Source: Euryodendron excelsum
Taxonomy: Eukaryota > Streptophyta > Magnoliopsida > Ericales > Pentaphylacaceae
NCBI GenBank assembly: GCA_033060915.1
Contig: CM065386.1
Coordinates: 6,837,001 to 6,901,000, forward strand
Length of the DNA stretch: 64,000 nucleotides
Direction: 5' to 3'
In this document: in pieces, positions 10,960 through 23,278 of the stretch
How positions within the stretch are numbered: the first letter of the stretch is position 1
Layout: each line of letters opens with the position of its first letter
Notes under the pieces: model-generated
Seen by the model: only the letters and a program-made list of their open reading frames with translations
The model's database searches: none
Told to the model about the DNA's origin: nothing
Made by a program: the position numbers and the translations under genes

Positions 10960-12470
10960 AAATTATGAATTATGGAGACTTATAGTAAATGGTCCCAAAA
11001 CTCCTGCAACTAGAATAGATAGAACAAATATCCCTAAACCTAAGTCTGAATGAGATGAAAATGATTTAAAAATGCTGCAATCTAATTCCAAAGTTATGAA
11101 TATTCTATATTGTGCACTTGATCCCAATGAATTTAATCGTATTTCTACGCGTAAATCAGCTAAAGAAATATGGGATAGACTAGAGGTTACACATGAAGGT
11201 ACCAATCAAGTTAAGGAATCTAAAATCAATATTTGGTATATAGTTATGAATTGTTTAAAATGAAACCTGATGAATCTATCACCGAAATGTTCACAAGATT
11301 CACCGATATTATTAATGGTTTAAAATCTCTTGAAAATGAGTATCCTAACAATGAGCAGGAGATGAAGATTCTAAGGTTTTTACCAAAAGCTTAGGAAACT
11401 AAAGTCACAGCCATTCAAGAAGCAAAGGACCTCAACACCCTGCCTCTTGAAGAACTCTAGGACTCTCTAATGACTCATGAACTTACTTAAAAGCAACATG
11501 CCCAAGAGGATGAAGAAAAGAAGAAAAGGGTAGTTGCATTCAAATCCACCAGTCAAGATGACGAATTAACAAGTGATGAGAATTAAGATGAAATTGCTTT
11601 CATCACTCGAAAATTCAAAAGATTCATGAAAAATAAATGAAAAAGTAGAAAGAAGCATGAAGCCAAAGGAGAACAGAGTATGGAATCCAATATTACATGC
11701 TATGAATGCAAGAAGCCTGGCCATATAAAGGCAGAGTGTCATTTGCTCAGAAAGAGAGGAAGGAAATATCAAGAGAAGAAGGCCATGGCAGCCATGACGT
11801 GGAATGTTAATGATAAATCAAGCTCCGAAGAAGAAGCCGAACCTCAAGAAGTGGCTAACATCTGTCTCATGGTTCATTAGGACGACAGTGAGGTATCAGA
11901 CTCTTCCTAATTTACTTTCAATAAATTAGAAGATGCTTTTGATGATCTACTTTGTGAATTCAGAAAAATGAGAATATAGAATGAACTAGTTAAATAGATG
12001 ATTTCTACTCTTACTAAGGAAAATGAAAATTTATAAAAAGAAAATAAAGTTTTGAAAAATGAAGTTTGTGCCTTGAATGATAAAATTAAAAAAAAACTCT
12101 TTTCAAAAAGATTCTTCGAAAGAAAACAAAATTATGCCTGATAAGGTTAAAAGCTTGGAAATAACTTTTTATAAATGTGTAAATGGAAAAAAAAAACTGG
12201 ATTCAATTTTAGGAAAACAAAAATGTTCACTAAACAAAGCTGATCTTGGCTTTGATCTTTTTAAAAGAAAGAAATTTTCAAAAGGCAGATTTAGTGCTTC
12301 AACTGGAAAACCACAAATCTCATACTTTTATTGTCATAAAATAAGACATATTGCTAGTAGATGCTATGCTTTACAAAAAACTAATGTTCCTAGCAATGCA
12401 TGGGTCCCTAGAAGACCATTGATGACTAACCCCCAAAGACCCAAGATGATTTGGGTACCTAAGGTCAAAT
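10960..12470 (+). pseudogene. Gag of the Sirevirus-like element (broken)
   Basis: The reading resembles Copia/Sirevirus Gag: a capsid-like part (motif KEIWDRLEVTHEG at about 11164), then a nucleocapsid-like CCHC knuckle CYECKKPGHIKAEC at 11699-11740 and a second, imperfect knuckle near 12325-12365. Stops occur at 11051, 11392, 11488, 11584, 11638, 11878, 11908, 11977, 11995 and 12034. A single-base frameshift lies at about 11227 and another in the A-run near 12090. The extreme N-terminus seems shortened. Nearly all stops can be explained by C-to-T or G-to-A changes in CAA, CAG or TGG codons. Confidence 0.85.
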
Positions 12471-12499
12471 GAATCCCTTTTGTAGATTTGCCTTCAAGC

Positions 12500-15368
12500 C
12501 AAATCCAAGAAAGACCATTGGTACTTGGATAGTGGATGCTCAAGGCATATGATGGGAGATGAAGTGCAATTCACATCTCTCTCACCAAAAGATGGAGGTC
12601 TTGTTACTTTCGGTGACAATAGCAAAGGAAAGATCATTGGTATAGGCAGTGTTGGTAAGAATTCCTCTACCTCTATTAAAAATGTATTGCTTGTTAAAGG
12701 ACTAAAACACAGTCTTTTGAGCATCAGTCAACTTTGTGACAAAGAATGCAAGGTTGTATTTAAATCCTCTAAATGTGATGTAATTGACATTGATGGTAAC
12801 AAGACAATCCTCACTGGACATAGAAAAGGCAATATTTATATTTTTGCTCTTAATGATTTATCTTCTTGTAAAGTAGAATGCCTTATCACTATGAATAGTG
12901 ATGAAAGTTAGTTGTGGCATAGAAGACTTGGTCACATTAGTATAAATATACTTTCAAAGGTTTCTAAAAATGATTTGGTCAAAGGTCTTCCAAAAATAAA
13001 ATTTGACAAAGATAGAGTTTGTGATGCTTGTTAATTAGGTAAGCAAACTTGAATCTCTTTCAAACCTATAAATATGCTCACTACCTCTAGGCCACTAGAA
13101 CTACTGCATATGGGCTTATTTGGACCAACTAGGACTCTAAGTCTTGGTGGAAAACAATATGCACTTGTTATCGTTGATGACTATTCTAAATTTACATGGA
13201 CATTCTTCTTAGTCCATAAGGATGAGACAATCGTTTTCTTTACATGATTCTCTAGAAAAATTCAAAATAAAAAAGGATTCTCAATTACTTCTATTAGAAC
13301 TGGTCATAGAGGGAAATTCGCATTGCAAACCCTTTTGAATTATTTTGTAATGAAAATGATTTTGATCACAACTTTTCAGCCCCTATAACACCTCAACAAA
13401 ATGGGGTTGTTGAGAGGGAAAATAGAGTTTTAGAAAAGATAGGTAGAACCATGCTTTGTGAAAATGGTTTATCAAAGTATTTTTAGGCTAAAGCTGTTAA
13501 CACAACCTGTTACGTTTTGAATCAAATTTTATTTAGAAAATTTTTGAACAAAACCCCCTATGAAATTTGGAAAGATAAGAAACCGAATGTCTCATACTTT
13601 AAAGCCTTTAGGTGCAAATGTTTTGTATTGAATAACAATAAAGACAACCTCGGCAAGTTTGAAGCAAAATCTGACGATGATGTATTTCTTGGATATTCAA
13701 CACATAGCAAGGCTTATAGAGTCTTTAATAAGAGGACTCTAGTGGTTAAAGAATCTGTCCATATCACTTTGTGCATAACCATCTTACGGAACAAATCCTA
13801 GGTGATCCTTCACAAGGTGTAAGAACTCGATCCTCTATCAACAACATATGTAATCATCTTGCATTTTTATCATAAATAGAGTCTAAGTGTTTTGATGATG
13901 CTGAAAATGATGAGTTTTGGATCAATGCAATGCAAGAAGAATTGAACCAATTTGAAAAGAATAAGGTATGACACCTTGTTCCTAGACCTAATGATCATCC
14001 AATCATTGGAACTAAATGGGTCTTTAAAAATAAAATGGATGAGTCCGGAGTTGTTGTGAGGAACACGGCAAGACTTGTTGCTCAAGGTCATAGCCAAGAG
14101 GAGGGCATTGATTTTAATGAAACATATGCTCCGGTAGCTAGACTAGAAGCCATTAAATTGTTACTTGCATTTTCTTGCTTTAAATATTTCAAATTATATC
14201 AAATGGATGTTAAAAGTGCTTTTCTAAAAGGTTTTATTATCGAAGAAGTTTTTGTTGAACAACCCCCTAGATTTGAAGATCCAAAATTTTCTAGCCATGT
14301 TTTCAAACTAACAAAATCTTTGTATGGTTTGAAGCAAACCTCAAGGGCTTGGTATAAAAGATTGAGTAAGTTTTTTTTATTGATAAAGGTTCCTCAAGAG
14401 GAAAAATAAATACCACTCTTTTTATCAAAATAAAAAATAATGACATGCTTTTAGTACAAATTTATGTAGATGATATTATTTTCGGTGCTACTAATGAGTC
14501 ACTTTGTAAAGAATTTGCTAAGTGTATACAGGGAGAATTCGAGATGAGTATGATGGGCGAGCTCAACTACTTTCTCGGACTTCAAATCAAGCAATCCAAG
14601 GAAGGCATCTTCATCAACCAAGCCAAATACATCAAGGACTTAATCAAAAAGTTTGGCATGGAAGATGCAAAACCCATGAGTACTCCAATGAGTACTACAA
14701 CAAAATTGGATAGCGATGAGAAAGGTAAGTCAGTAGATACTAAACTTTATAGAAGCATGATAGGCTCCTTATTGTATCTAACTGCCAGTAGACCAGATAT
14801 AATGTTTAGTGTTTGTTTATGTGATTGTTTTCAATCTAATCCTAAAGAATCTCATGTGGTTGCTGTAAACAGAATATTTCGTTACCTTAAACACACACCT
14901 AACCTTGGATTATGATATCCAAATGGCACTTGTTTTAATCTGAATGCTTACATTGACGCTGACTATGTGGGGAGTAGAGTTGATAGGAAGAGCATAAGTG
15001 GCTCTTGCCAACTCCTAGGCAATATGATCGTATCTTGGTATAGCAAAAAATAAAATTCAGTTGCTCTCTCCACAGCTGAGACTAAATATGTCGCAGCTGA
15101 TAGTTGTTGTGCTCAAGTGTTATGGATCAAGCAACAGCTAAAAGATTATGAAATCTTATTTGATCATATTCCTATTAAGTGTGATAATACTAGTGCTATA
15201 AACTTAATTAAAAATTCTATTCAACACTCTCACACAAAGTACATTGAAATTAGATATCACTTTATACGAGATCATGTACAAAAAAGTGATATTGAACTTG
15301 ACTTTGTATGCACAAACATGCAATTGGCTGATATCTTTACTAAACCATTAAGTGAATATCGTTTTTGA
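12500..15368 (+). pseudogene. Pol of the Sirevirus-like element: PR, IN, RT, RNase H (broken)
   Basis: Domains are in Copia order. Protease has DSGCSRHMMG at 12528. The integrase N-domain begins LWHRRLGH at 12912, and its core shows GVVERENR near 13400. RT has the conserved QMDVKSAF at about 14200 and the catalytic YVDDIIFG at about 14463. RNase H has YIDADY at about 14950, STAETKY at about 15070 and CDNTSA at about 15180. The frame ends at 15368 in PLSEYRF. Stops lie at 12909, 13033, 13050, 13245, 13484, 13873, 13969, 14913 and 15051, and there are frameshifts such as that near 14370. The RT and RNase H catalytic residues are intact, but the protein cannot be made. Confidence 0.92.
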
Positions 15369-15910
15369 ATGATAAGGAGAGAATTGGGGATGAGTGATCA
15401 CTTGTCTTAATATTTGTTTAATTTGAGTGAAATTCGTGTCTTCAATGCTTTAAATATGATTATCATTTATATGAATTCTATTTCTCATGTGGATGATTCA
15501 TTGCATGATCATATTAAGACATATTTTATCTTAAAACTTGAAAAAGGCTGTATCTTGAATTCCTTATACTTCACATGCCCCAGTCTAGTTGCATGTGTTG
15601 ACACATCATTTTCATGTGTCGACATATCACGACAGTGGACTCAAAATTAATCTAATAACAGGCATGTGTCGACACACCAAGTTTATATGTCGACACATGA
15701 GTCGGGCCTATATACTTTAACAAAGCTTACTTTTACAAACATTTGAAATTTCCCTCTCTCTCTCTTACTCTCACTGCTTTTCTCTTCTGCTATCCTGTTC
15801 ACACCAAAACCCAACCGTCACTCCCGAACCATTACAAATTTTTGCTTCAATCCTCTTATAAACCCTAATCGATCTCATTCCAACCTCTCTTAACTATTCT
15901 TGATCCTTCA
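15369..15910. promoter_or_regulatory. Pol to env-like spacer with palindrome cluster, TATA box and CT-rich leader
   Basis: This 540-bp non-coding spacer repeats the layout of the LTR promoter. TGTGTCGACACA-type palindromes lie at about 15594 (one changed base), 15615, 15665 and 15687. A TATA box, TATATA, follows at 15709-15714. Then comes a pyrimidine-rich stretch (15751-15790) and the ATG of the env-like ORF at 15911. The arrangement suggests an internal promoter that could make a separate mRNA for the third ORF. The motifs are seen directly; promoter activity is inferred. Confidence 0.5.
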
Positions 15911-17215
15911 ATGGCTCCCAAGACCTCTAAACCGAAAAAGATTTCTAAAGCCCTAAAAGTAGCAACAACCCCTATTTCGAAAGAGCCAAAGAGAAAATCA
16001 AAAGGGGAGTCTAGCAAGGATAAAGGAAAACGAAAGAAGAGTAAGACTGGAGAAACCACATCCTCAACAATTCTGGAATGCAATAAACTATATTTCAGTG
16101 AGGGCAAGGCCTAGGAAAGGTACAATTCCAGTTTTTCTCTTAGAAAAGTGTTTAATAGAAGATGGGTAAATTACAAATTCTTTGATCATCACAAATTCAA
16201 ATTTGGTACAAAGTTAGAGAACCTAGGTTGGAAATCTATGACAACACTTAGGGATGATGTATACCCTGACTTGCTTGCTTAGTTTTATGCTAACGCCGAA
16301 AGGGATCCTGGAGAGGTATCCATCAATAGTTATGTTAAGTGTGTCCTTTTCACTTTGGATAGAGAGGTGATCAGACATATCCTTAGAATCAGACTTGGTG
16401 GGGAAGTTTATAGAGATAACGTCTCTAGAAAGGATCAACTGAAAATTCTCTATGGAAGAGATGTAGATGAAAGTATACAACCCTTTGCAACTGATTTGCC
16501 TCTTGAATTGAGGCTAGTTCATCACTTTACCTGCACCATCTTTACTCCTAAAACTAGAAAGTATGAATATGTTTCGGAGAAGGAGTTGTTTTTCTTGTGG
16601 GCATACCTGACTGATTCAAGGATTGATTTACCTCTGTTTATCTTAGATCATATATATAAGGCTGTCATCTCTAGAATCAGTTTGTCTTATAAAATTTTCT
16701 TGACAAAAGTCTTCAAGCATTTCGATATTGATTTGAAAAATGAGAAGAAAAGAACCCCCAAGGCCATTAATGATGAATACAATGAGAAGACGCTCAAGAG
16801 AATGGGGTATATTATACAGAATAACAAGTGGACTCCAAAGAAACCTGGAGGAGAAAGTACTTCAAAGGAAAAGACTCCATCTGGAAGCAGCTCCAGGCAG
16901 AGAAGCACAAAAAGAAGCTTGAGTTTTGAATTTGAAGAAAGTTTAGGGGATTTAAGTAGTTTTATGACTTAAGTCATGGAATCTCTGGACAAATTGAATA
17001 ACAAGGTAGATTTTACAGCTACAAGAATGATGTTTCTAAAACGAAAGATGAAAGAACTCAAAAAGGAAGTACAAATATTGAGAAATGACAAAGGCAAAAT
17101 TTTAGAGGAAGAAGAAGTAAATGAAGAAGATGAAGACAATGAGGAGGAAAAACGGGAAGGGGAAGAAGCCAGAGAAGAGGAGGACTCTTCGGCCATCGAA
17201 TCTGATGCTCACTAA
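15911..17215 (+). pseudogene. Env-like third ORF of the Sirevirus-like element
   Basis: One continuous frame of about 434 codons broken only by three stops, at 16112-16114 (TAG), 16280-16282 (TAG) and 16970-16972 (TAA), and otherwise free of frameshifts. It starts with a lysine/serine-rich basic part (residues 1-60). A globular middle part follows, containing FYANAERDPGEV after the second stop, which resembles the domain annotated in plants as putative plant transposon protein. After a serine/lysine-rich linker comes a predicted coiled coil (LKRKMKELKKEVQILRND) and a very acidic glutamate-rich tail. I see no obvious signal peptide or membrane segment, so an envelope role is doubtful. All three stops fit CAG/CAA changes. 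Env-like genes in this position are known in Sireviruses. Confidence 0.7.
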
Positions 17216-17882
17216 ACTCTCATTTCCTCATCCTATCTACCCCTACTTCTCTAACTTCCCTTCACCTCTTATTCCTTCTTGCCCCATCATTCTGCATTAA
17301 CATGGCCTTATTATCATATTTTATATATATATATTTTGGATGTTAACTGTCAAACATGCTGTAATATCGTTTTGAATGAATGAAATCTAATATCATTCTT
17401 TTGCACAATTGATGTCTTGATGCCTTGATTGCTTGTTTACTTTCCTGATTATACAATTTATTTTGTTATAATAATTTTTTGCTATTGTGCCTATCTCTAA
17501 TTTTCATTTTCTTTCTCTTTTTGATGAATTGACAAAAAAGAGGAGAAAAATTGGATAAGAGTGATTAAACAATGAGTGCCTGATTGGAAAAGAATTGGTT
17601 AAAGTAATATGACAAATGAATTGGCATTGAAATGAAATGAAATAAGTGATAAATATAAAGCATGTTCTCAAGGGGAGTAACATGAATCAATTCCCTCACT
17701 TTGTTTTGAATTAACTGTTAAAAACTCTTTGAAAGTTGTTTTTGAAAAGTCTTTTGTCTCATAAGCATCAGTTGCATAATTATGAAACAAATGGGGAGTT
17801 TTCTATTGGTATGCAAATCCAACTTTACCCATTTCGTTTTAATTGTATATCAATTGAATTTGCAAAGGTTTTGTTATCATCA
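17216..17882 (+). other. Sirevirus 3' non-coding region with repeated purine tracts
   Basis: No coding. It contains AAAAAAGAGGAGAAAAA at about 17534, AAGGGGAGTAA near 17669 and AAATGGGGAG near 17787, each resembling a polypurine tract, before the terminal one at 17883. Multiple purine tracts before the 3' LTR are, from memory, a described property of Sireviruses. Confidence 0.5.
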
Positions 17883-17895
17883 AAAATGGAGAAAT
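17883..17895 (+). other. Polypurine tract before the 3' LTR
   Basis: AAAAATGGAGAAA directly precedes the 3' LTR start TGTTGACTC at 17896. The sequence TCATCAAAAATGGAGAAAT resembles the Sirevirus consensus and is the expected plus-strand primer site. Confidence 0.75.
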
Positions 17896-19462
17896 TGTTG
17901 ACTCAAAGTTGATCCCCATGTTGATTTTGATGATAACTAAATCTTGTGTTATTTTACTAATGCATTTGCTTAGTGTGCAGATTAATAAAGATCATAATTT
18001 AGACTTAGAAGTTTAACTTTAAGTCTAATATATGTCAAAGTGAATACACAACAAGCTAAGATCAAGTAATGCACTCCAAGAGTCATGTAATGTACCAAAA
18101 CAGAACATTGACACCTAATCCAACTTCAAACAAATGATTTGCATTCGAAGAAATTGAAGGTGTTTAAAATAAAGACTTTATCAAATGTGCAAAAATCAGT
18201 TGAAGATGATTTGATTGAAGAAGAGATTAAAGATATTCGAGAAGAGAATTCATCGAAATTTCATAATCTCCACAAAGAATCTAAGTAAAGATGTTATTTG
18301 GGATATAAAAACTCAATGAAGATGATATGTACTCAGAATGAATGAAGGTATTCAAGATAGATTTCATCAAGCTTATAAAATTTTCATTGAAGTGATCTCA
18401 ATGAAAGAAAGAGTTCAGAAATGAAAGCAATAGTTCGACAATGAAAGAAAGAGCTCGGCATTGATAGAGTGAAGCTCTGACAGTGTTGAAATCAAGAAAA
18501 GATGATTATCAAATGAAGAATTCAATCCAAAATTGAATAGAGAACAACCTTGATGTATTGAAGGCTTTGATTGATCATCATACCCCAAAGAGAAGACTCC
18601 TTGAAGATCTTATAGTTGTGCTAAAGCTGAACTTGATCATGAGAAAACAGAAGCAAGATTTTTGGGTAATGTGTCGACACATGAAACTGAAGAGTCGACA
18701 CATGAAGACGGAAGCCAAGAATCTAAAAACAGAATGATCAAGTGTCGACACATGGAGTTGTAATGTCGATATATGGAACCAAGTATCGACACCTGGGAGA
18801 TAACTGCTAGTTTTTCTAACGTTATAACCGACTGGACTTGCATTAAATGAGCCCCAACAACCTCCAATGGACGAAATCAATACAGAGGTTTATATACAAG
18901 CTTCCAACTACATTTATACACAAGAGACACAAGAAAAACAAGTACCACTGACTGATCAAACTGAAAAATCTAAACATTCTTCTTGTCTTCATAATGTAAG
19001 CTTTTATTGTTTTATCTACTCTTGATAGAGAATTTGTAATTTATTTGTATATCTTTATACACCTGTAAGTAAGAGTTTGAGAGTTCTCTTGTAGAAGAAA
19101 AACTCTTGTAAGTTTGAGTAGATTTTGGACAAAACCACTTGGTGGCTGGAAGAACTTAGGAAGAAGTTCTTGTATAAAAGTGAGTTGAGCACTTTGTCAA
19201 TCAGTATCCATTTTTTAATTGGAGATTGCATAGTGGAGGAAGACTTCAAGGGGATCTTAGGGTAAAGACGTAAATCACAAATTATGGTTGAACCTCGGTA
19301 ATTCTCAGTGTATTTTCTATTGCTCTGTTTTTTTTTCCTCCTTTGATTACATTGCACCATATAGATTGATCACTGTTATATTCATTAGATTAATTTTAAT
19401 TGCCATTAATTTTTGAAAAAAATCCAATTCACCCCCCTCTTGGGTTGCTTTTTGGGTCAACA
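17896..19462 (+). repeat. 3' LTR of the Sirevirus-like element
   Basis: 1567 bp, closely similar to 9127-10784. The palindrome cluster at about 18670-18800 has lost about 80 bp relative to the 5' LTR, removing the mirror half of the 39-bp palindrome, and two surviving sites are mutated (ATGTCGATATATGG and GTATCGACAC). The LTRs differ at many scattered bases, so the insertion is not recent. Confidence 0.92.
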
Positions 19463-21960
19463 AATACGTGTTGGGGTATTAGCAGTTGATATATATGATT
19501 TTGTTATCTTCTTTGTGTCGGTAAACACATTAGGTAATTGATTTGTAATTGTCTGCAAATAAATGATCCTGTAAACTTCTAATTCACATTGATTTGTTCG
19601 AGAATCAACATGAGATATCGTGGAAGCATTCCAAGTGATCTCATGTTGTTTTTCTAGTTGTGTCTTATCTCCCTTTAATGGTGAAAAAAAGTGTCTCATT
19701 AAAATGACAATCTGCAAAACATGTAGTGAGTACATCTCCTGCTAAAGGCTCAAGATTTAAATAATAGATGGAGAATCAAAACCAACATAAATCCCAAGTC
19801 GACATTGAGAACCCATCTTAGTACGTTGTGGTAGCATAATTGGTACATATACAACACAACCAAAAATCCGTAGATGTGAAATATTTGGTTGTTGACCAAA
19901 AATAAGTTATAATAGTGAATATTCATGGTAAGTTCGTATTAACTTAATTGGGTAATTTGAAAACGTACTCGTAATTTGATGATTTGAGCAAGAGCCTAGC
20001 AAATGCAACGTTAGAAGTAAAAAGTAAGCAAACATATGACCATCGAGTGGATGCATTTATTAAAAAAGTTGGAGATTCAAATATCACTTTCGAAAGTGAT
20101 GGCCTGGCAATTAGTTTTCCTTGTGAATAGGAGAGACATGTATAATCATATGTCAAAAAAATCTTCTAGTTCTTTAGGTGATGTCTATGTGAGTTCTCCA
20201 TTATTCGATGCATCATCGTTGATTCTGGATAACCAAGACATCATGCTAAAGTATAAAATTATTTGGGTTAAAGCACTTCTAGTGCATCACTTCAGATGAT
20301 CCCATAATTTTTATAGTTGTATAATATAATCTAGAAGAGAAGGTAGTAAGTTTTTCTAATATATACTTCTGGCATGAAACAATAGAAATAATGTAAATAT
20401 ATTCTTTATTATCTTCATTTGTTGTCTCTATATGATACCCAGTACTATGTATATCTTTAAAACTGAGCAAATTCCTTATAGCTCTAGTTGAATACATAGT
20501 ATAATCAATATAGAGTTTTGTTCCTTTTGGCAATAATATATTAGCTCTTCCAAAATCTTCAATTAATTTTATAGTGCCAGATATTGTCTTAATATTATTT
20601 TCAGTTAATGTTAAGTTTATAAAATATTTTTTCTCTCGAACAATTGTATGAGTTGTTGCACTATCTACTAGACATATATCTCCATCATTCATGTTGGAAG
20701 TCATTAATGTATTGATACGTTCCATACTTCTATACACAAAATATAAAACTTGCTTACAAAAATGGAATATACTAGAAAAATATTACTTCATTAAAATGAA
20801 ACATACTAGAAAACATGACATGAGAAAGATAACAAACTAAAAATGAACAAGTAAATAAAACTAGTTGGTACAGACATTTCTATCACTAATTAAGTGATTT
20901 ATTTTTTCATTAGGATCTGCAAAGAAATCGAAAACATTAAGGTGAGTGACACCTACTGAGCCATCAAAGTTTGTAAAATTTATTTCTCTTTTTTTCCCTT
21001 TATCTTATGTTGATCCTCGGTAAAGATCCACTAATAGTTTGGACGCACAACAGGTATGTAACTAATGTCCTTTCATACCACACCTGCAACAAATATCTTC
21101 ATAATTTTTAAGAGGTTTATTCTGTAAACCTTTTTCCTTTTCTTCTTTTGTTTCAGATTAATTCCACTGTTTGTGGTATGGTGTGGTATGGTGTGGTATT
21201 CTTAATTCAAGAACTTGATAAATTATCACTATTAAGTCACGGTAACCATCACGATGATGAAAATAATTTTTGTTGCGTTTACGTTCGCGACCACGTCCAC
21301 GACCATATCCATAAAGTGAGACCGCATTCACTTTAGGGAATGGTGGAGAGCCGATTAGGCAAGACTGGTAGTTTTTTATCAGAAACTCATTATTTTGTTC
21401 AGCTAGAAGAAGACATGCTATCAATTCTGAATATTTCTTAAAATTCCGCTCTCGATATTGCTGATACAAGAGCACATTCGAAGCATCAAATGTGGAGTAT
21501 ATTTTTTTTAACATATCTTCATCAGTAATATTTTGTCCACATATTGTCAATTGTAAACTGATTTTAAATAATGTAGAATTGTACTCACAATTTTAAAATC
21601 TTACAACCTTAGGTGTATCCAATTATAGCGAGCTCTAGGGAGAAACATGATCTTTTTGTGCTCATACCTCTCTTTTAAATTTTTCCATAATGTCAGTGGG
21701 TTTTTTACCGTAAGGTATTCAATTTTCAATTATTCATGAATATGATGATGAAGAAAAATTATTGCTTTTGCACGATCCTGCTAGGATTCTTCATTTTCTT
21801 CTTTTATAATATTTCCAAGAGCCTTTGCACACAAATAGATCTCAACATTAATTATCCAGAATAAATAGTTCTTGTCCAAAATGTCAAGAGCAATAAATTC
21901 TAGCTTTGCGAGATTTTTCAAAATGTTACACTCACAAGATAACAAAGGTTAGAATCACGA
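19463..21960 (-). pseudogene. Copia gag, protease and integrase remnant (older element)
   Basis: On the minus strand the gag capsid part (NLAKLEFIALDILDKNY) starts near 21925 and continues through LWKNLKERYE (about 21680) and the 130-codon open part at 21550-21158. A conserved protease reading, CLVDSATTHTIV, occurs at about 20680. The GAG-pre-integrase and integrase parts follow, down to 19463, where the nested element cuts the frame (STANTPTRI). A stop derived from CAG occurs in gag at about 21782. Frame breaks are common. Confidence 0.8.
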
Positions 21961-22436
21961 TAATACAAAGTATAATTATAAATAATTACTATTTATCAAT
22001 AGTAATAATATAAATAATAATTGATGCATAGTATACATATGCAATTCTATATATATATATATATTACTGTTTTTGTCCGTATTATAACTTTCAATCCAGA
22101 CATCAAAATATAGTCAAGTCACATATCTATGAAAAGTTATTGAAATAAAGATTTCAAATTTATAAATATCATAGGTCAAAAATTTAAGATTTGGAAGAAT
22201 TAAACTAACAAAGTTTCGAAATATAACCATTTATCACTATTCAGTAAAGTTTTGAAATCTGACTATTCATCACTATATAAATTTGAAGAGTGAATAGCAA
22301 AGAACCCAAAACAAAGATAAATAAACTAAAATATGAATAATGAAACACATTCACAGATATAATAAAGTACCGTCTAGATGTAAGGAAGAACACATTTATA
22401 TTTTTTACGAGCACTTAGAGTATCATGCTGAAAACG

Positions 22437-22840
22437 TGTTATAAAACGAAATCAATATAAAACAAGCAAAATAACCAAACACAGTATATAATAAAACTAG
22501 TTCTTCTGAAACTGTCAAATAATAGTTAGATAGTTCTTCTGAAACTATTAAGGATAAATCTTCTTGATCACCTAAGTCTTTATTTATATTATAAAAATAA
22601 ACATAAAATACAACTTAAACTTAAATATTTTACTTGCACTCTTTACTTTATTCTCTCTCCTCTATTCTATCTCTTCTTCTTTCTCTCTCTTTCTTTCTTT
22701 TCTCTTTTATTCTCTTCTTCTTTCCTCGACTCTATTTATAAACGAAAAAAATGCACAGTAATAAAAAAAAAAAAACGTCATTACTTACATTATGATTGCA
22801 AAAGTCATCTATAAACAATGAGTTCACTGTTTCCATAACA
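22437..22840 (-). repeat. 5' LTR of the older Copia element
   Basis: 404 bp, partner of 7188-7603, bounded by TGTTAT and ATAACA and followed by the target duplicate CTAGC. On the minus strand the LTR is followed by CGTTTTCAGCATGATACTC. This resembles the stretch seen after the 5' LTR in several plant Copia families, but it is not a clear initiator tRNA-Met match, so I do not assign the primer. Confidence 0.93.
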
Positions 22841-23278
22841 CTAGCTTATATGTTAACAGGACTGTCAACAGACCGGATTTGGTTTGGATCTGATTAAAAC
22901 CAAATCTAATCCGATCCGTAAAAATACAAATTCGATCTGGATCTAAAATTATCGGACCGAATTTGAAGTTTTTGGATCCAATTAACTAATAATTTGATCA
23001 AGCCTCGTTTACTCGACCTGACCCTAGTTTTAAAAAGAAAAAATTTAAAAAGGAATGCTGATGGTAAGTGTGGACCCAAGTTTCCAAACAAACTTTTATT
23101 AGCTTTGATATATTTTTTTTTTAAGAGAGAGAGAGAGATAAATAGAGACTAATTAAGTAGTAGAGGGATGTGTGTGGAGTCTGTGAACCACAAAATTTCG
23201 ACAGTCTGCGGCAGAAATTTGACAAAGATCTCAAAAAACAGAGTCGTCAACACTCAACCTTTAAAACGCCATACAAAT

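Larger units (their letters stand above)
9127..19462 (+). mobile_element. Nested Sirevirus-like Copia element with env-like third ORF
   Basis: The element has two long LTRs (9127-10784 and 17896-19462), a primer site complementary to initiator tRNA-Met right after the 5' LTR, gag with a CCHC knuckle, pol in Copia order (protease, integrase, RT, RNase H), an extra ORF after pol, and a purine tract before the 3' LTR. Its flanks AACAC (9122-9126) and AATAC (19463-19467) fit a 5-bp target duplication with one change. LTRs above 1.5 kb plus a long post-pol ORF are characteristic of the Sirevirus (Maximus/SIRE) lineage. The coding frames carry many stops. It is inserted in the older Copia element in opposite orientation. 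Confidence 0.93.
7188..22840 (-). mobile_element. Older Copia LTR retrotransposon, minus strand, split by a nested element
   Basis: The outer element has two similar LTRs (7188-7603 and 22437-22840), each with TGTTAT and ATAACA termini, flanked by a perfect 5-bp target duplication CTAGC at 7183-7187 and 22841-22845. Read on the minus strand, gag lies at about 21960-21150, protease at about 20740-20280, integrase from 20278 to 19463 and again from 9126 leftward, then RT and RNase H at about 9050-7860. That is the Copia order. A second Copia element (9127-19462) interrupts it in the integrase-RT linker. Frameshifts and stops occur throughout, so it cannot make protein. It inserted into the flank of the NCL pseudogene. 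Its subfamily is not certain. Confidence 0.93.
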
